39,250 nucleotides of DNA from IMG/VR virus record IMGVR_UViG_3300035034_002256, positions 1 to 39,250 of that record. One strand, written 5' to 3'. Within the stretch, counting starts at the first letter, position 1; the number at the start of each line of letters is the position of its first letter. The translations under genes and the position numbers were made by a program. The DNA comes from a virus. Under the pieces are notes generated by a model. It saw nothing but the letters and a program-made list of their open reading frames with translations. It was not told where the DNA came from and ran no database searches. Of this stretch, positions 13,463 to 21,403 are shown piece after piece.

Positions 13463-13852
13463 TTAATTATTTAATTCACCTACGTAATCTCTGATCTCTC
13501 TAATCAACTTAGATTCTTCTACGTTTGGATATTCTCCTTTAAGAGTTTCATATAGCTTGTTTTCTTCATCTCTTAGATTCTCTATTTTCTCATTAATGGG
13601 AATATAAATATGTTCAAGTTTCTTAGATTCTATCTCGAAGTCTTTTAGTTTATCCATGATATCTTCTCTGTATTGTTCATCAGAAGTATAATCATCAGTA
13701 TTATCTTTGATCTTAATAAGACCCTGTAATACTTCTTCGATGCCCGTTTTATTTTTTTCTAATTCTTCGGTTAAGTGTCCCATTTGGCTACTCAACTCTA
13801 AAAAATCTTTTTTAATCCTTTTGGCTTGTTCTAAATATTTCTTATTTATCAT
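13463..13852 (-). CDS. Coiled-coil protein, 129 aa
   Basis: Almost entirely helical and charged, with heptad-like patterns at about residues 5-50 and 65-110. No family recognised. Its ATG overlaps the stop of the gene upstream (13849-14784), so the pair is translationally coupled and downstream of the SSB gene on the same strand. Confidence 0.65.
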   Translation of the reverse strand: MINKKYLEQAKRIKKDFLELSSQMGHLTEELEKNKTGIEEVLQGLIKIKDNTDDYTSDEQYREDIMDKLKDFEIESKKLEHIYIPINEKIENLRDEENKLYETLKGEYPNVEESKLIREIRDYVGELNN

Positions 13853-14784
13853 GACTTACTATTTGATTTTCTGCTTTTAACATATTTTTCAATACTCTGC
13901 TTGATTTGATCTTCTAATATTTTAGGATCTTCCATTAACTTATTAAAGATATATCTACTATAATATTCAACAGGAGATTCATCGAAATCAAAGTTATCTT
14001 CCAAGAACTTAAATACTGTCTTATCGGGTATCTTTTCGTCAATTTTAAGATCTACTTTAAGGCTATGTGTTTTCTTAGCATTATCATATACTTTATTGCC
14101 TTTCTGAACTTCTTGTTGTTCCCTATCTAATCTTTGTTGTTCCCTATCTAATCTTTGTTGTTCAATTCTAGCATTTACATCTACTGCTTTAGGTTTTTCT
14201 TTTTTATCATATGCTAGATCTTCCAATGTAGCATCCGCACTCAGTTTTTCTTTTCCTTTAGATGGGTTTGGTGTTTGTTTCCCATACTTATTAAGAAGCT
14301 CTTGTTCTTGCTCATCAGGTGTTAACTGTCTAGGTTGATGTTGTTCAACAACACTTGTGTTACCAACATTAGGTTGGCGTTTTTCTACAACATTACCACT
14401 CATCTTTATATGTGATTGTTGACCATGTAGACCTAAATTAACAGGTGATAAATTAACATCTCCATCATCCCCAATAGAAATAGATCTATCATTAGTACTA
14501 GGGTTTGGGTTAGCGTTATTATTAACACTATTGTTGATACCTTCTAGCATTTGCTCGTATCTATTCTTAGGTGGATTTGGATCAGGGTTATGTCTTTCGA
14601 CTACTGATTGGCTTTCGTTTATACTTTGGTTGTTATTGGCTTCACTAATTTGTTTATAAAAACTAGAATCAGATAATCTCTCCACGGCTACTCGTTCACC
14701 GTTGTTTAATGTAGCGATATTGCTCTCTACGTTTTCAACTTTGACTACCCTTCCTTTACTATCTTCAAATTTTAATCCCTTCAT
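13849..14784 (-). CDS. Hydrophilic low-complexity protein, 311 aa
   Basis: A short N-terminal strand-rich domain (GLKFEDSKGRVVKVENVESN, then ATLNNGERVAVERL) is followed by a long Asn/Gln/Pro-rich region likely to be disordered. This includes a tandem EQQRLDR repeat, also visible as a DNA repeat near 14115-14160. A helical C-terminal domain (about 240-305) follows. It is in line with the gp32-like SSB gene, so a replication-associated or scaffolding role is possible. No family recognised. Confidence 0.65.
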   Translation of the reverse strand: MKGLKFEDSKGRVVKVENVESNIATLNNGERVAVERLSDSSFYKQISEANNNQSINESQSVVERHNPDPNPPKNRYEQMLEGINNSVNNNANPNPSTNDRSISIGDDGDVNLSPVNLGLHGQQSHIKMSGNVVEKRQPNVGNTSVVEQHQPRQLTPDEQEQELLNKYGKQTPNPSKGKEKLSADATLEDLAYDKKEKPKAVDVNARIEQQRLDREQQRLDREQQEVQKGNKVYDNAKKTHSLKVDLKIDEKIPDKTVFKFLEDNFDFDESPVEYYSRYIFNKLMEDPKILEDQIKQSIEKYVKSRKSNSKS

Positions 14785-14832
14785 AATTAAGGCTTTATTT
14801 TACTTATATAGAAAAAAACCACACTTTTGTTT

Positions 14833-14873
14833 AAAAAAATAAGGGAGAAATATAAAAATATTTCTCCCTTATC
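14833..14873 (-). terminator. Intrinsic terminator after the SSB gene
   Basis: On the reverse strand, ATAAGGGAGAAATA pairs with TATTTCTCCCTTAT around a short T-rich loop, followed by a run of seven T. It isolates the SSB transcript from the low-complexity gene. Confidence 0.85.
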
Positions 14874-14894
14874 AATTTTTGATGACTATTCTTA

Positions 14895-15998
14895 TTAAAA
14901 GTCTAGTTCATCGAAGTCGTCGTCACCGACAGTTACTTCATCATCATCAAAACTTTCTAATTCATCTGAATCACCACCATCATCCACATCATCAAAAGAG
15001 AACTCTTCGGGTTTTGTAGAGTCGTTAGAACTTGAACTACTAAAAGTTTTAGAAGATGCTTTTCCTGTTAAGAAATCGATAGCTTCTGATACTTTCTTTT
15101 GCATTTCTTCGTTCCATGCTTTACCTGCGAAAGATTCTAAATCAATATCTCTTGAAAGTAACATGTTAACGATCTTTTCTTGGTGTTCTTTCTTGAACTT
15201 ACCATCTTCCATAGGAACTCTGATGAATTTATATGATCCATCTTCTTCCTTAGCGATTGGAATAGTTGTTGTTTCATCATAGAATCTACTCTTAGTGTAA
15301 TCAGGAGCAGTAACTTCTTTGCCGTCTTGATTAGTGAAAGTATTCTCTTTGGCTAAAAGAACAAAGTCTTTGCCTGTTTTTGGAGAAAATACATCACATG
15401 GTACACCTGTTGCTTCACCTTCTTTCTCACTTACGATAATGTCTTTGATTTGCTTTCCGTAAGAGAAAACCATGATTTTACCAACTAATTCAGGTTGTTG
15501 CTCATCTTCCAATATTAATACGTAAGAAAAATATTTCTTTTGGTATTTAATCTGATTAGCTTTCTCTTTCAAGATTGCGTTATCTGATTTACTTAATTGA
15601 AAGTAAGTTGTCGCCAAAGGACCGTACTTATCAGTAGAGTGTGGCTTCATTGTTTTAGGGTTGATGTTCGTTGGATCATCATAATACCCTCTTACATGAG
15701 ACATTGCCTCGTTTTGGATATTTAGGTAGTGAGTCACTTTCTCAAAGTGAGCAGGACCTGATGCTACTTCCATATCCTCATTGTACTTATCACCCGCATA
15801 TGCTTTCATATACTCGTGGTTGTTTGTGAAGTTAGGTAGGAAACGCAATTTGGCTCTATAGCCCCTTGCTTTGTTTTCTGAACTAACTTTTTCTAGGTCT
15901 ACTCTATATAGACCATCTTGTCCCCTTTCGGTACTTTTCTCCTCAAAGGACGTTTTTTTGCTTAATTTTTCGTCATCGAATAAATCTTCTGAATACAT
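14895..15998 (-). CDS. gp32-like single-stranded DNA-binding protein
   Basis: 367 aa resembling T4 gp32: a basic N-terminal section, a core with YFSYVLILEDEQQPELVGKI, KIMVFSYGKQIKDII and CDVFSPKTGKDFVL (compare gp32 ANILVVKDPAAPENEGKVF and FRFGKKI), then YTKSRF. A Ser-rich linker leads to a strongly acidic tail (about 325-367) of the type that contacts replication partners. The zinc-binding Cys/His cluster of T4 gp32 is not evident. It should coat ssDNA in replication and recombination. An early-type promoter and phased TAGC repeats precede it and a terminator follows, so it is a single-gene unit. Confidence 0.85.
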   Translation of the reverse strand: MYSEDLFDDEKLSKKTSFEEKSTERGQDGLYRVDLEKVSSENKARGYRAKLRFLPNFTNNHEYMKAYAGDKYNEDMEVASGPAHFEKVTHYLNIQNEAMSHVRGYYDDPTNINPKTMKPHSTDKYGPLATTYFQLSKSDNAILKEKANQIKYQKKYFSYVLILEDEQQPELVGKIMVFSYGKQIKDIIVSEKEGEATGVPCDVFSPKTGKDFVLLAKENTFTNQDGKEVTAPDYTKSRFYDETTTIPIAKEEDGSYKFIRVPMEDGKFKKEHQEKIVNMLLSRDIDLESFAGKAWNEEMQKKVSEAIDFLTGKASSKTFSSSSSNDSTKPEEFSFDDVDDGGDSDELESFDDDEVTVGDDDFDELDF

Positions 15999-16020
15999 AA
16001 TTTAATTACTTTTTTTTTCT

Positions 16021-16054
16021 GCTAACTCTTGCTAGTTATGCTATTTATGTGCTA
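16021..16054 (-). repeat. Phased TAGC repeats before the SSB gene
   Basis: GCTA on the plus strand (TAGC in the direction of the SSB gene) begins at 16021, 16031, 16040 and 16051, intervals of 10, 9 and 11 bp. One unit reads AATAGCA as in the arrays at 3397 and 22814. Confidence 0.5.
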
Positions 16055-16059
16055 CTATG

Positions 16060-16086
16060 TTATATAGATTCTTTGTTATAAAGTTT
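16060..16086 (-). promoter_or_regulatory. Putative early-type promoter of the SSB gene
   Basis: On the reverse strand AAACTTT is followed, 16 nt after its C, by TATATAA; the phased TAGC repeats start just downstream. It matches the arrangement before both sigma genes. Confidence 0.4.
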
Positions 16087-16129
16087 AAAACTAACTCGTT
16101 AATTTCCAAATCCTTTAATATAACTTTTT

Positions 16130-16137
16130 AATATATA
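16130..16137 (+). promoter_or_regulatory. AATATATA late-type box
   Basis: Preceded by five T, 28 nt before the TTG start at 16166. Confidence 0.45.
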
Positions 16138-16165
16138 AGTAAATAGAAAAAAGTTTTAAAAAGAG

Positions 16166-16936
16166 TTGAAAATAATTAAAGAATTTTGGGAGTTTTCTAA
16201 AAACCTACACAACCACAACGGTTACGTAAAGAGATCACATGAGATGTTAGTTGATGTAATTGACAAGTTTGTCCCCGAAGAAGGGAAGTGGTTCGAAGAT
16301 AAAAACAAGAATGCTATCTTCATTAAAAAAGTAGAAGATGGTAAATATTATGGTCACAATAGAGATGGTCAGGATATTGAAGGAGACGTTCAAGATATCA
16401 GAAGTGAATTAACTAATGAATTATACATAGGGAATAATTTTGTAGTAAGTAAAAAATTAGATAATAAAAAGCTACAATATGTGGGGGGTGGATCAGAAGC
16501 TATTGGAATTTTTACCGATGGAGAATATGCTTATAAAATAATAAGACCTGATTTAGTTCCTGAAATAGATATTATTAAATCTAAATACGTGAATCTAGGT
16601 TGTCCATCCGTGATTAAAATACATGATGCGTGGTTAGAGGAAACAAGAGATGGTTGGGAAAATGTTATAATCAAAATGGAAGAACTAGAGCCTTTACCTT
16701 TAGAAAAAGTAAAAGATCAAGATGAATTAGAATGGGTAAGAAAAAGACTTTGGGAGTCACAAGACAACCAAGAACCCATTAAAGATTTAATACACGAAGT
16801 AAAAGATCCTGAAACCAAAAAGATGATACAAGCAATTATTGATGCCCAAAAATGTTTAGGACATTTGGATATTGGTTTACATAATTTAATGTATGATCCG
16901 AAAAATGATCAATATAAGCAAATAGATATCTTTTAA
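16166..16936 (+). CDS. Kinase-like protein ending at the metal-binding Asp
   Basis: 256 aa from a TTG start. The N-terminus MKIIKEFWEFSKN is capsid-targeting-like. Kinase motifs follow: Gly-rich loop YVGGGSEAIGIF (105-116), AYKII with Lys124, a hinge-like ENVIIKMEEL, catalytic loop HLDIGLHN (233-240), and QIDIF at the very end, where Asp254 takes the DFG position. The chain stops two residues later, so the activation segment and rest of the C-lobe are missing. Only 15 nt separate it from the next gene, leaving no room for a lost extension. It resembles APH- or ABC1-type kinases in its catalytic loop. Activity is uncertain. Confidence 0.7.
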   Translation: MKIIKEFWEFSKNLHNHNGYVKRSHEMLVDVIDKFVPEEGKWFEDKNKNAIFIKKVEDGKYYGHNRDGQDIEGDVQDIRSELTNELYIGNNFVVSKKLDNKKLQYVGGGSEAIGIFTDGEYAYKIIRPDLVPEIDIIKSKYVNLGCPSVIKIHDAWLEETRDGWENVIIKMEELEPLPLEKVKDQDELEWVRKRLWESQDNQEPIKDLIHEVKDPETKKMIQAIIDAQKCLGHLDIGLHNLMYDPKNDQYKQIDIF

Positions 16937-16939
16937 TTT

Positions 16940-16947
16940 AATATATA
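16940..16947 (+). promoter_or_regulatory. AATATATA late-type box
   Basis: Followed by GGTT and the ATG at 16952; it starts only 4 nt after the stop of the kinase-like gene. Confidence 0.5.
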
Positions 16948-16951
16948 GGTT

Positions 16952-19645
16952 ATGAAATTTATCAGAAGTAGAAACCAATTCAAAATATTAGAAAATGTAC
17001 AACAAGCGAAGTCAGTCTTAAAGAAGTTTGATTTAGGTACATCACACCAAGACTATCAAAAGTTAAGAGAACTTATAGATGATGAGTTTGGTAATTTAAA
17101 TTACTTGGGTCTTATGACTAAGTATAGATTCGAACAAGAGATTTCTATGGATGAATTAAAGGATATGTTACCTTGGTTAAAAGATAACGGTAATAGACTT
17201 CCAAAGAATCCACTTAAATACTCAGAATTCGAGGAATTAAAGGATGATATTATCACAGTAGACAATAAACAAAGAGTAAAAGAAATTTATGATCTATACC
17301 CAAGAGCGCAAAAAGACGTAATGAATATAGAAGATGAAGAATTACAGAATAAGTTTTTAAAAATACATGAGATTAGTAAGATAGACCAATTCAAACAAAA
17401 ACTATCTTCTTTAAAATCAGAGGAAGATATTAAAAGACATTTAAATGATTTCATTTCTAAATATTCTAAAGACTTAACTGAGTTCGGTACTATACAAAAA
17501 ATAAAGAAAACGGATTCTAAAATCTTATATAAGAAAGGCGAAATTATAGTAGCTGAGGTATTTGATTATCCTGCTTCACAAAAACTAGGATCTTCTAATT
17601 GGTGTATATCAACAGGAGAGGGTTCATTTAATTCTTATACTAGGGGAACTAAAAGACAATTCTTTATGTGGGATTTTTCTTTAGATCAAACTGATCCACT
17701 TTTCTTAGTGGGTTTCACTACTAACTCAAACGGAAGTATAACCAATATACATGATATGAGAGATAAGAGCTTAACAGGTAGTATTCCTGAAAAAGTAAGA
17801 ACATCAATGTCTTCTATGGATATTTCTATAAAACCATTTGAATTCAAACAGCAGATATTTGATAAAGTAGAACGAGAAGATGATTTAGAATTAATCGAAT
17901 TAGAAAACACTGATTACGTATTACTACACCTAAAAAGTAGTTTATACCTAAATGATATAGTATTTAATAGTCTTACTTCATATGATAAGAAAGCAAATAA
18001 CTATTACTTATATGACTTCAGTAAAGATTTAAATTCTAATGATTTCTTTTGTCATATTAAAACAAATGAACTAAAAAGTGTTAAGAATATGACTGCTCAT
18101 TATGGTACTGATACTAAACATTATGTATTAAATAACGGGAAAGTAACAACAAATGAATTCACAACAGAAGAGGACAAGTACATCTTATCTCTTTTCGAAA
18201 AAGAAATAACGCCTAAAGACTTAACAAAATATTATGAAGATAAGAAAAAGACCTATTTAGACCAATTGGAAGATTTACCCGAAGAGATGGAAAGTCATTG
18301 GGGAACATCAAAACTTATTAAGGACACAGATAATCAGTTTTTATACCAAATAGGACATGGTAGAGATATAGAAAAGTTCAAATTTGATACCGATTATGGA
18401 ATCAGGTATGACAATAAAAGACAAGACGGCAGCTCTATACATAGTTCTAATCTATATGTTTTAGTTAATAAGAATTTAGAGCCAATAGATAAAGATTTTA
18501 TACAAGTAATATATGCTAAAGAAGGAGAATCAACAGTATATTTCCATTCTACTGATGAAGTAAAAAGAACTATTCCTAATGTAAGTTTACCTAAAGAAAT
18601 AGGACAATTAATAGAGACGGGTGATATAGTACCTAAATCAGAAGCTGAGGTTAGAAAACAAATCAAAGAGAAACAAGACGAATTTTGGGCTGAGGTAGAG
18701 GAAAAATATTCAGATCATAGAATAGATACATACGCACAAGCATTATATGACTATTTAGTAGAAATAGATGAAATAGATACAGAAGATTACCCTGATTATA
18801 AAAAAGTAATCATACCTAATGATGCCCATTATGATTTATATCAGTTTTCTATTTATGATTATAGTTCAATGATATTAAATCAAAGATATAACGAAAGTAG
18901 TTATGCTATTGGTACAGACGATGAAATGGATAAAGCCGCATATGAATACCAAAGCCAATTATTAGATGAGTTAGGATATGAAGGAATAAATGGTATTGAA
19001 CAATTTATAAATGGTGAAGATGTTGCTGATAATTATTTATCAGGTGAACAAAGCTACTTAGAAGAAATGATTAGAGAAGACCCTGAGTATTATATAGAAA
19101 AGAAGAAAGTAGAAGGATATGATGAAAAATATGAAGCCTTAGAGAACCAAAAAGAGAAATTGGATGATCAAATATATGACCACGAACAAGATATTGAAGA
19201 ATTCGGAAGAGATATTGAATCGGGTGAATATGATGAAGATTGGATAAGTAAAGCAAAAGAAGACATCAAAACATTAGAAACTGAAATAGAAGAATATAAA
19301 ACCGAAATAGAAACCATTGATGAAACCATTGATGAAATGGATGATGAAGATAATGAAGAATATTGGGAATACAGAGAGGAAGATATCGAAGCTAAAGCTG
19401 AAGAGTTATATGATGAAAAATATGAAGAAGTAAAGAACGATCCCATAGAATATTTCAAAGAAATAGGATACGAAGAGTCTGCCTTAGCTAAAGAACTAGC
19501 ACCTTATATTGATAAAAAAGAAGTCATCGAATATATAATTGATAGTGACGGTAGGTCACACGGTTTAGCAGGATATGATGGACAAGAATATTATCATAAT
19601 TTCGAAGACGAAGATTATTATATCATAATAATTAACAAACACTAA
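16952..19645 (+). CDS. Large unknown protein (897 aa) with a WCIS motif
   Basis: Starts MKFIRSRNQFKILENVQQA, a loose version of the capsid-targeting-like motif. Around residues 205-275 is a compact domain with GSSNWCISTGEGSFNSYT, then FMWDFSL, FLVGFTTN and NIHDMRD. An invariant-looking Trp-Cys followed by strands is a pattern I associate with uncharacterised phage proteins, with no function I can name. The C-terminal 300 residues are extremely acidic, Glu/Asp/Tyr-rich and largely coiled-coil. Late-type box, size and N-terminus make a virion or injected protein plausible. Confidence 0.65.
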   Translation: MKFIRSRNQFKILENVQQAKSVLKKFDLGTSHQDYQKLRELIDDEFGNLNYLGLMTKYRFEQEISMDELKDMLPWLKDNGNRLPKNPLKYSEFEELKDDIITVDNKQRVKEIYDLYPRAQKDVMNIEDEELQNKFLKIHEISKIDQFKQKLSSLKSEEDIKRHLNDFISKYSKDLTEFGTIQKIKKTDSKILYKKGEIIVAEVFDYPASQKLGSSNWCISTGEGSFNSYTRGTKRQFFMWDFSLDQTDPLFLVGFTTNSNGSITNIHDMRDKSLTGSIPEKVRTSMSSMDISIKPFEFKQQIFDKVEREDDLELIELENTDYVLLHLKSSLYLNDIVFNSLTSYDKKANNYYLYDFSKDLNSNDFFCHIKTNELKSVKNMTAHYGTDTKHYVLNNGKVTTNEFTTEEDKYILSLFEKEITPKDLTKYYEDKKKTYLDQLEDLPEEMESHWGTSKLIKDTDNQFLYQIGHGRDIEKFKFDTDYGIRYDNKRQDGSSIHSSNLYVLVNKNLEPIDKDFIQVIYAKEGESTVYFHSTDEVKRTIPNVSLPKEIGQLIETGDIVPKSEAEVRKQIKEKQDEFWAEVEEKYSDHRIDTYAQALYDYLVEIDEIDTEDYPDYKKVIIPNDAHYDLYQFSIYDYSSMILNQRYNESSYAIGTDDEMDKAAYEYQSQLLDELGYEGINGIEQFINGEDVADNYLSGEQSYLEEMIREDPEYYIEKKKVEGYDEKYEALENQKEKLDDQIYDHEQDIEEFGRDIESGEYDEDWISKAKEDIKTLETEIEEYKTEIETIDETIDEMDDEDNEEYWEYREEDIEAKAEELYDEKYEEVKNDPIEYFKEIGYEESALAKELAPYIDKKEVIEYIIDSDGRSHGLAGYDGQEYYHNFEDEDYYIIIINKH

Positions 19646-19677
19646 ACTTTATTTTATTTATTAATATAAAAAGTAAA

Positions 19678-20091
19678 ATGAAAATAGATAAGAGCAATTA
19701 TAGCCTAGTATTAATGTTTAGTACTGAAGGCAATTACAATGGATCTTTCAACGTTGTATACAAAGACAGAATTTTTTCTAAAGAAACTGAAATATATGAT
19801 GCTTCATATATAACAGAAGAAGAAAAGGGTTATCCTCTTTCTGATACATTGAAAAAGTCTTTGAAACAAATTGGAGGAATAATAGGAAAGGAATTTTCCA
19901 AAAAAGGATATGTTGTTTCTAATATTCATCTAGAATATTCACCCAATAAAGGAAACATTAAAATAATGTTTGCAACAGGAGATAATACAAACGAAGTTTC
20001 TTTTTCACTAATGGAGAATAAGCAAGTGTGTAAAAAGGCATTAAGTCTTTCTAGAAGTATATCAAATTATATGATGAAGAAATTAAAGTAA
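19678..20091 (+). CDS. Hypothetical protein, 137 aa
   Basis: Strand-rich small protein (SLVLMFSTEGNYNGSFNVVY, later IHLEYSPNKGNIKIMFATGD) with a basic C-terminal helix. No family recognised. It follows the 897-residue gene by 32 nt and ends at a bidirectional terminator, so it is probably the last gene of that unit. Confidence 0.65.
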   Translation: MKIDKSNYSLVLMFSTEGNYNGSFNVVYKDRIFSKETEIYDASYITEEEKGYPLSDTLKKSLKQIGGIIGKEFSKKGYVVSNIHLEYSPNKGNIKIMFATGDNTNEVSFSLMENKQVCKKALSLSRSISNYMMKKLK

Positions 20092-20113
20092 GATTTGGCA
20101 AGGTGGTAGTAAC

Positions 20114-20145
20114 AAAAAAGGAGTAGATTTTTCTACTCCTTTTTT
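20114..20145. terminator. Bidirectional intrinsic terminator
   Basis: A 14-bp perfect stem (20114-20127 with 20132-20145), TTTT loop, with A and T tracts on both sides. It separates the converging 19678 and GMP reductase-like genes. Confidence 0.9.
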
Positions 20146-20189
20146 GTTTTAAACTGTTGTTAATAATATCTATGGGATTGTGCGTCATA

Positions 20190-21224
20190 TTACTTATTGA
20201 ACCTAATGAATGCGTTTTGTGTCATATGAACATATTCTGCCTTTCCTATAAATTCAACGAGATTGCGTTTACCACAATAACTCATTGCGCTTTTTAAATA
20301 GTCTCTGAAATTCTCAGTCCAACCACTAAGAGTATATTCTACTTTGCTATACTTAGTAATACCCTCACTAGTGGTTAGTTTTTTCTTTCCCCATTTCTTT
20401 TGAACTTCTTTAGTGGACATTCCTCTATAATATGAGAATATAATTTCTCCTTCTTTAAGAAGTTTTTCGGCTTTGTTGTTAGTTATCTCTATGTAGTTAT
20501 CTTTTTCTAATATGTATTTAGGTGTACATGATTCTAATGTTTTGTTTAGAATCCCACCTAACATAATATAATTTGCGCCAACCGCTAATGCTTTAATAAT
20601 ATCACTGAAGTTTCTAAACCCACCATCAGCTACTATCTTAGTATCATATCCTTTAGATCTCTTGATCTTAGCACACTCTTCTACCAATGATCCCATAGGA
20701 TAATGTACTGATGTGTTTGCACTAGTCGTACAAGCAGACCCACCGCCTATACCACAACGCACATAGTCTACACCTATTTTACCATATTCTCTAAAGGTTT
20801 CAGGGTTAGCTATATTACCTATCATTAATTCTTTATCAGGGAACTTCTCTTTGTATTCCTTGGATAGATCCAATAATTTTTTCATATGACCATTAGCAAC
20901 ATCTACTAATAATTTTTGTGGTGGGTTTTGGTTAATGCTAATAATATCTTCGAATTCTGATATACTGACAGAGATAAAATACTTATCTACGTCTTCGTTT
21001 TTCCATACACTATTAGTATCTTCTGTTCTTGGTATACATACCTCAAATCCCCTTTCTAAGAATTTATCATAGTTTTCCATATCTACTACTGTATCCATGG
21101 GTGATACGACTAAGGGTAATTTGCCCCCTTTATAGTAGATGTTTACTTCACTTCTAGATTCTATATCAGAGATTGCTGCAGGAACAATAGTAATATCATT
21201 CCAATCGAACTTTAAATTATCCAT
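20190..21224 (-). CDS. guaC: GMP reductase-like enzyme (IMPDH/GMPR family)
   Basis: A 344-aa (beta/alpha)8 barrel enzyme without CBS domains, the length of GMP reductase, which turns GMP into IMP with NADPH. Motifs: SPMDTV (41-46), LLVDVANGH (like GuaC DVANGY), IGNIANPETF, CGIGGGSACTTSANTSV with catalytic Cys165, SLVEECAK (like GuaC AVIECAD), IVADGGFRN, MLGGI and YYRGMS. YRGMS and SAMSYCG also recall IMP dehydrogenase, so the direction of catalysis is not certain; GMP reductase is favoured by overall length and the DVANG motif. The GIGGGS loop is atypical (usually GIGPGS). Confidence 0.8.
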   Translation of the reverse strand: MDNLKFDWNDITIVPAAISDIESRSEVNIYYKGGKLPLVVSPMDTVVDMENYDKFLERGFEVCIPRTEDTNSVWKNEDVDKYFISVSISEFEDIISINQNPPQKLLVDVANGHMKKLLDLSKEYKEKFPDKELMIGNIANPETFREYGKIGVDYVRCGIGGGSACTTSANTSVHYPMGSLVEECAKIKRSKGYDTKIVADGGFRNFSDIIKALAVGANYIMLGGILNKTLESCTPKYILEKDNYIEITNNKAEKLLKEGEIIFSYYRGMSTKEVQKKWGKKKLTTSEGITKYSKVEYTLSGWTENFRDYLKSAMSYCGKRNLVEFIGKAEYVHMTQNAFIRFNK

Positions 21225-21259
21225 ATTTATATTTTAGATTTTTCGGTATAACACCAAAT

Positions 21260-21287
21260 CTTATATAAATAGAAACAGAAAAAGTTT
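21260..21287 (-). promoter_or_regulatory. Putative early-type promoter of the GMP reductase-like gene
   Basis: Reverse strand AAACTTTTT, then TATAAG 18 nt after the C. It abuts the palindrome at 21287-21298. Confidence 0.35.
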
Positions 21288-21298
21288 CGATATATCGA
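21287..21298. promoter_or_regulatory. 12-bp palindrome TCGATATATCGA
   Basis: Perfect inverted repeat in the divergent spacer between the GMP reductase-like gene and the 21404 gene, directly upstream of the putative GMP reductase promoter. Possible operator; may be chance in A+T-rich DNA. Confidence 0.3.
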
Positions 21299-21310
21299 GT
21301 AAAATAATTT

Positions 21311-21318
21311 AATATATA
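21311..21318 (+). promoter_or_regulatory. AATATATA late-type box
   Basis: 86 nt before the ATG at 21404, the longest leader among the boxes; the intervening DNA is A-rich without an ORF. Confidence 0.35.
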
Positions 21319-21403
21319 GTTTAATAGACGAGACAATAGGAAATAAGAAAAAAGTGAGAAAAAAACAATAATATATATTATAGAAAAAATAAAAGAAATT
21401 AAT

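Noticed and set aside
19071-19458. Reverse-strand ORFs within the acidic end of the 897-aa gene
   Set aside because: Low-complexity shadows of an acidic coiled coil; no start context.
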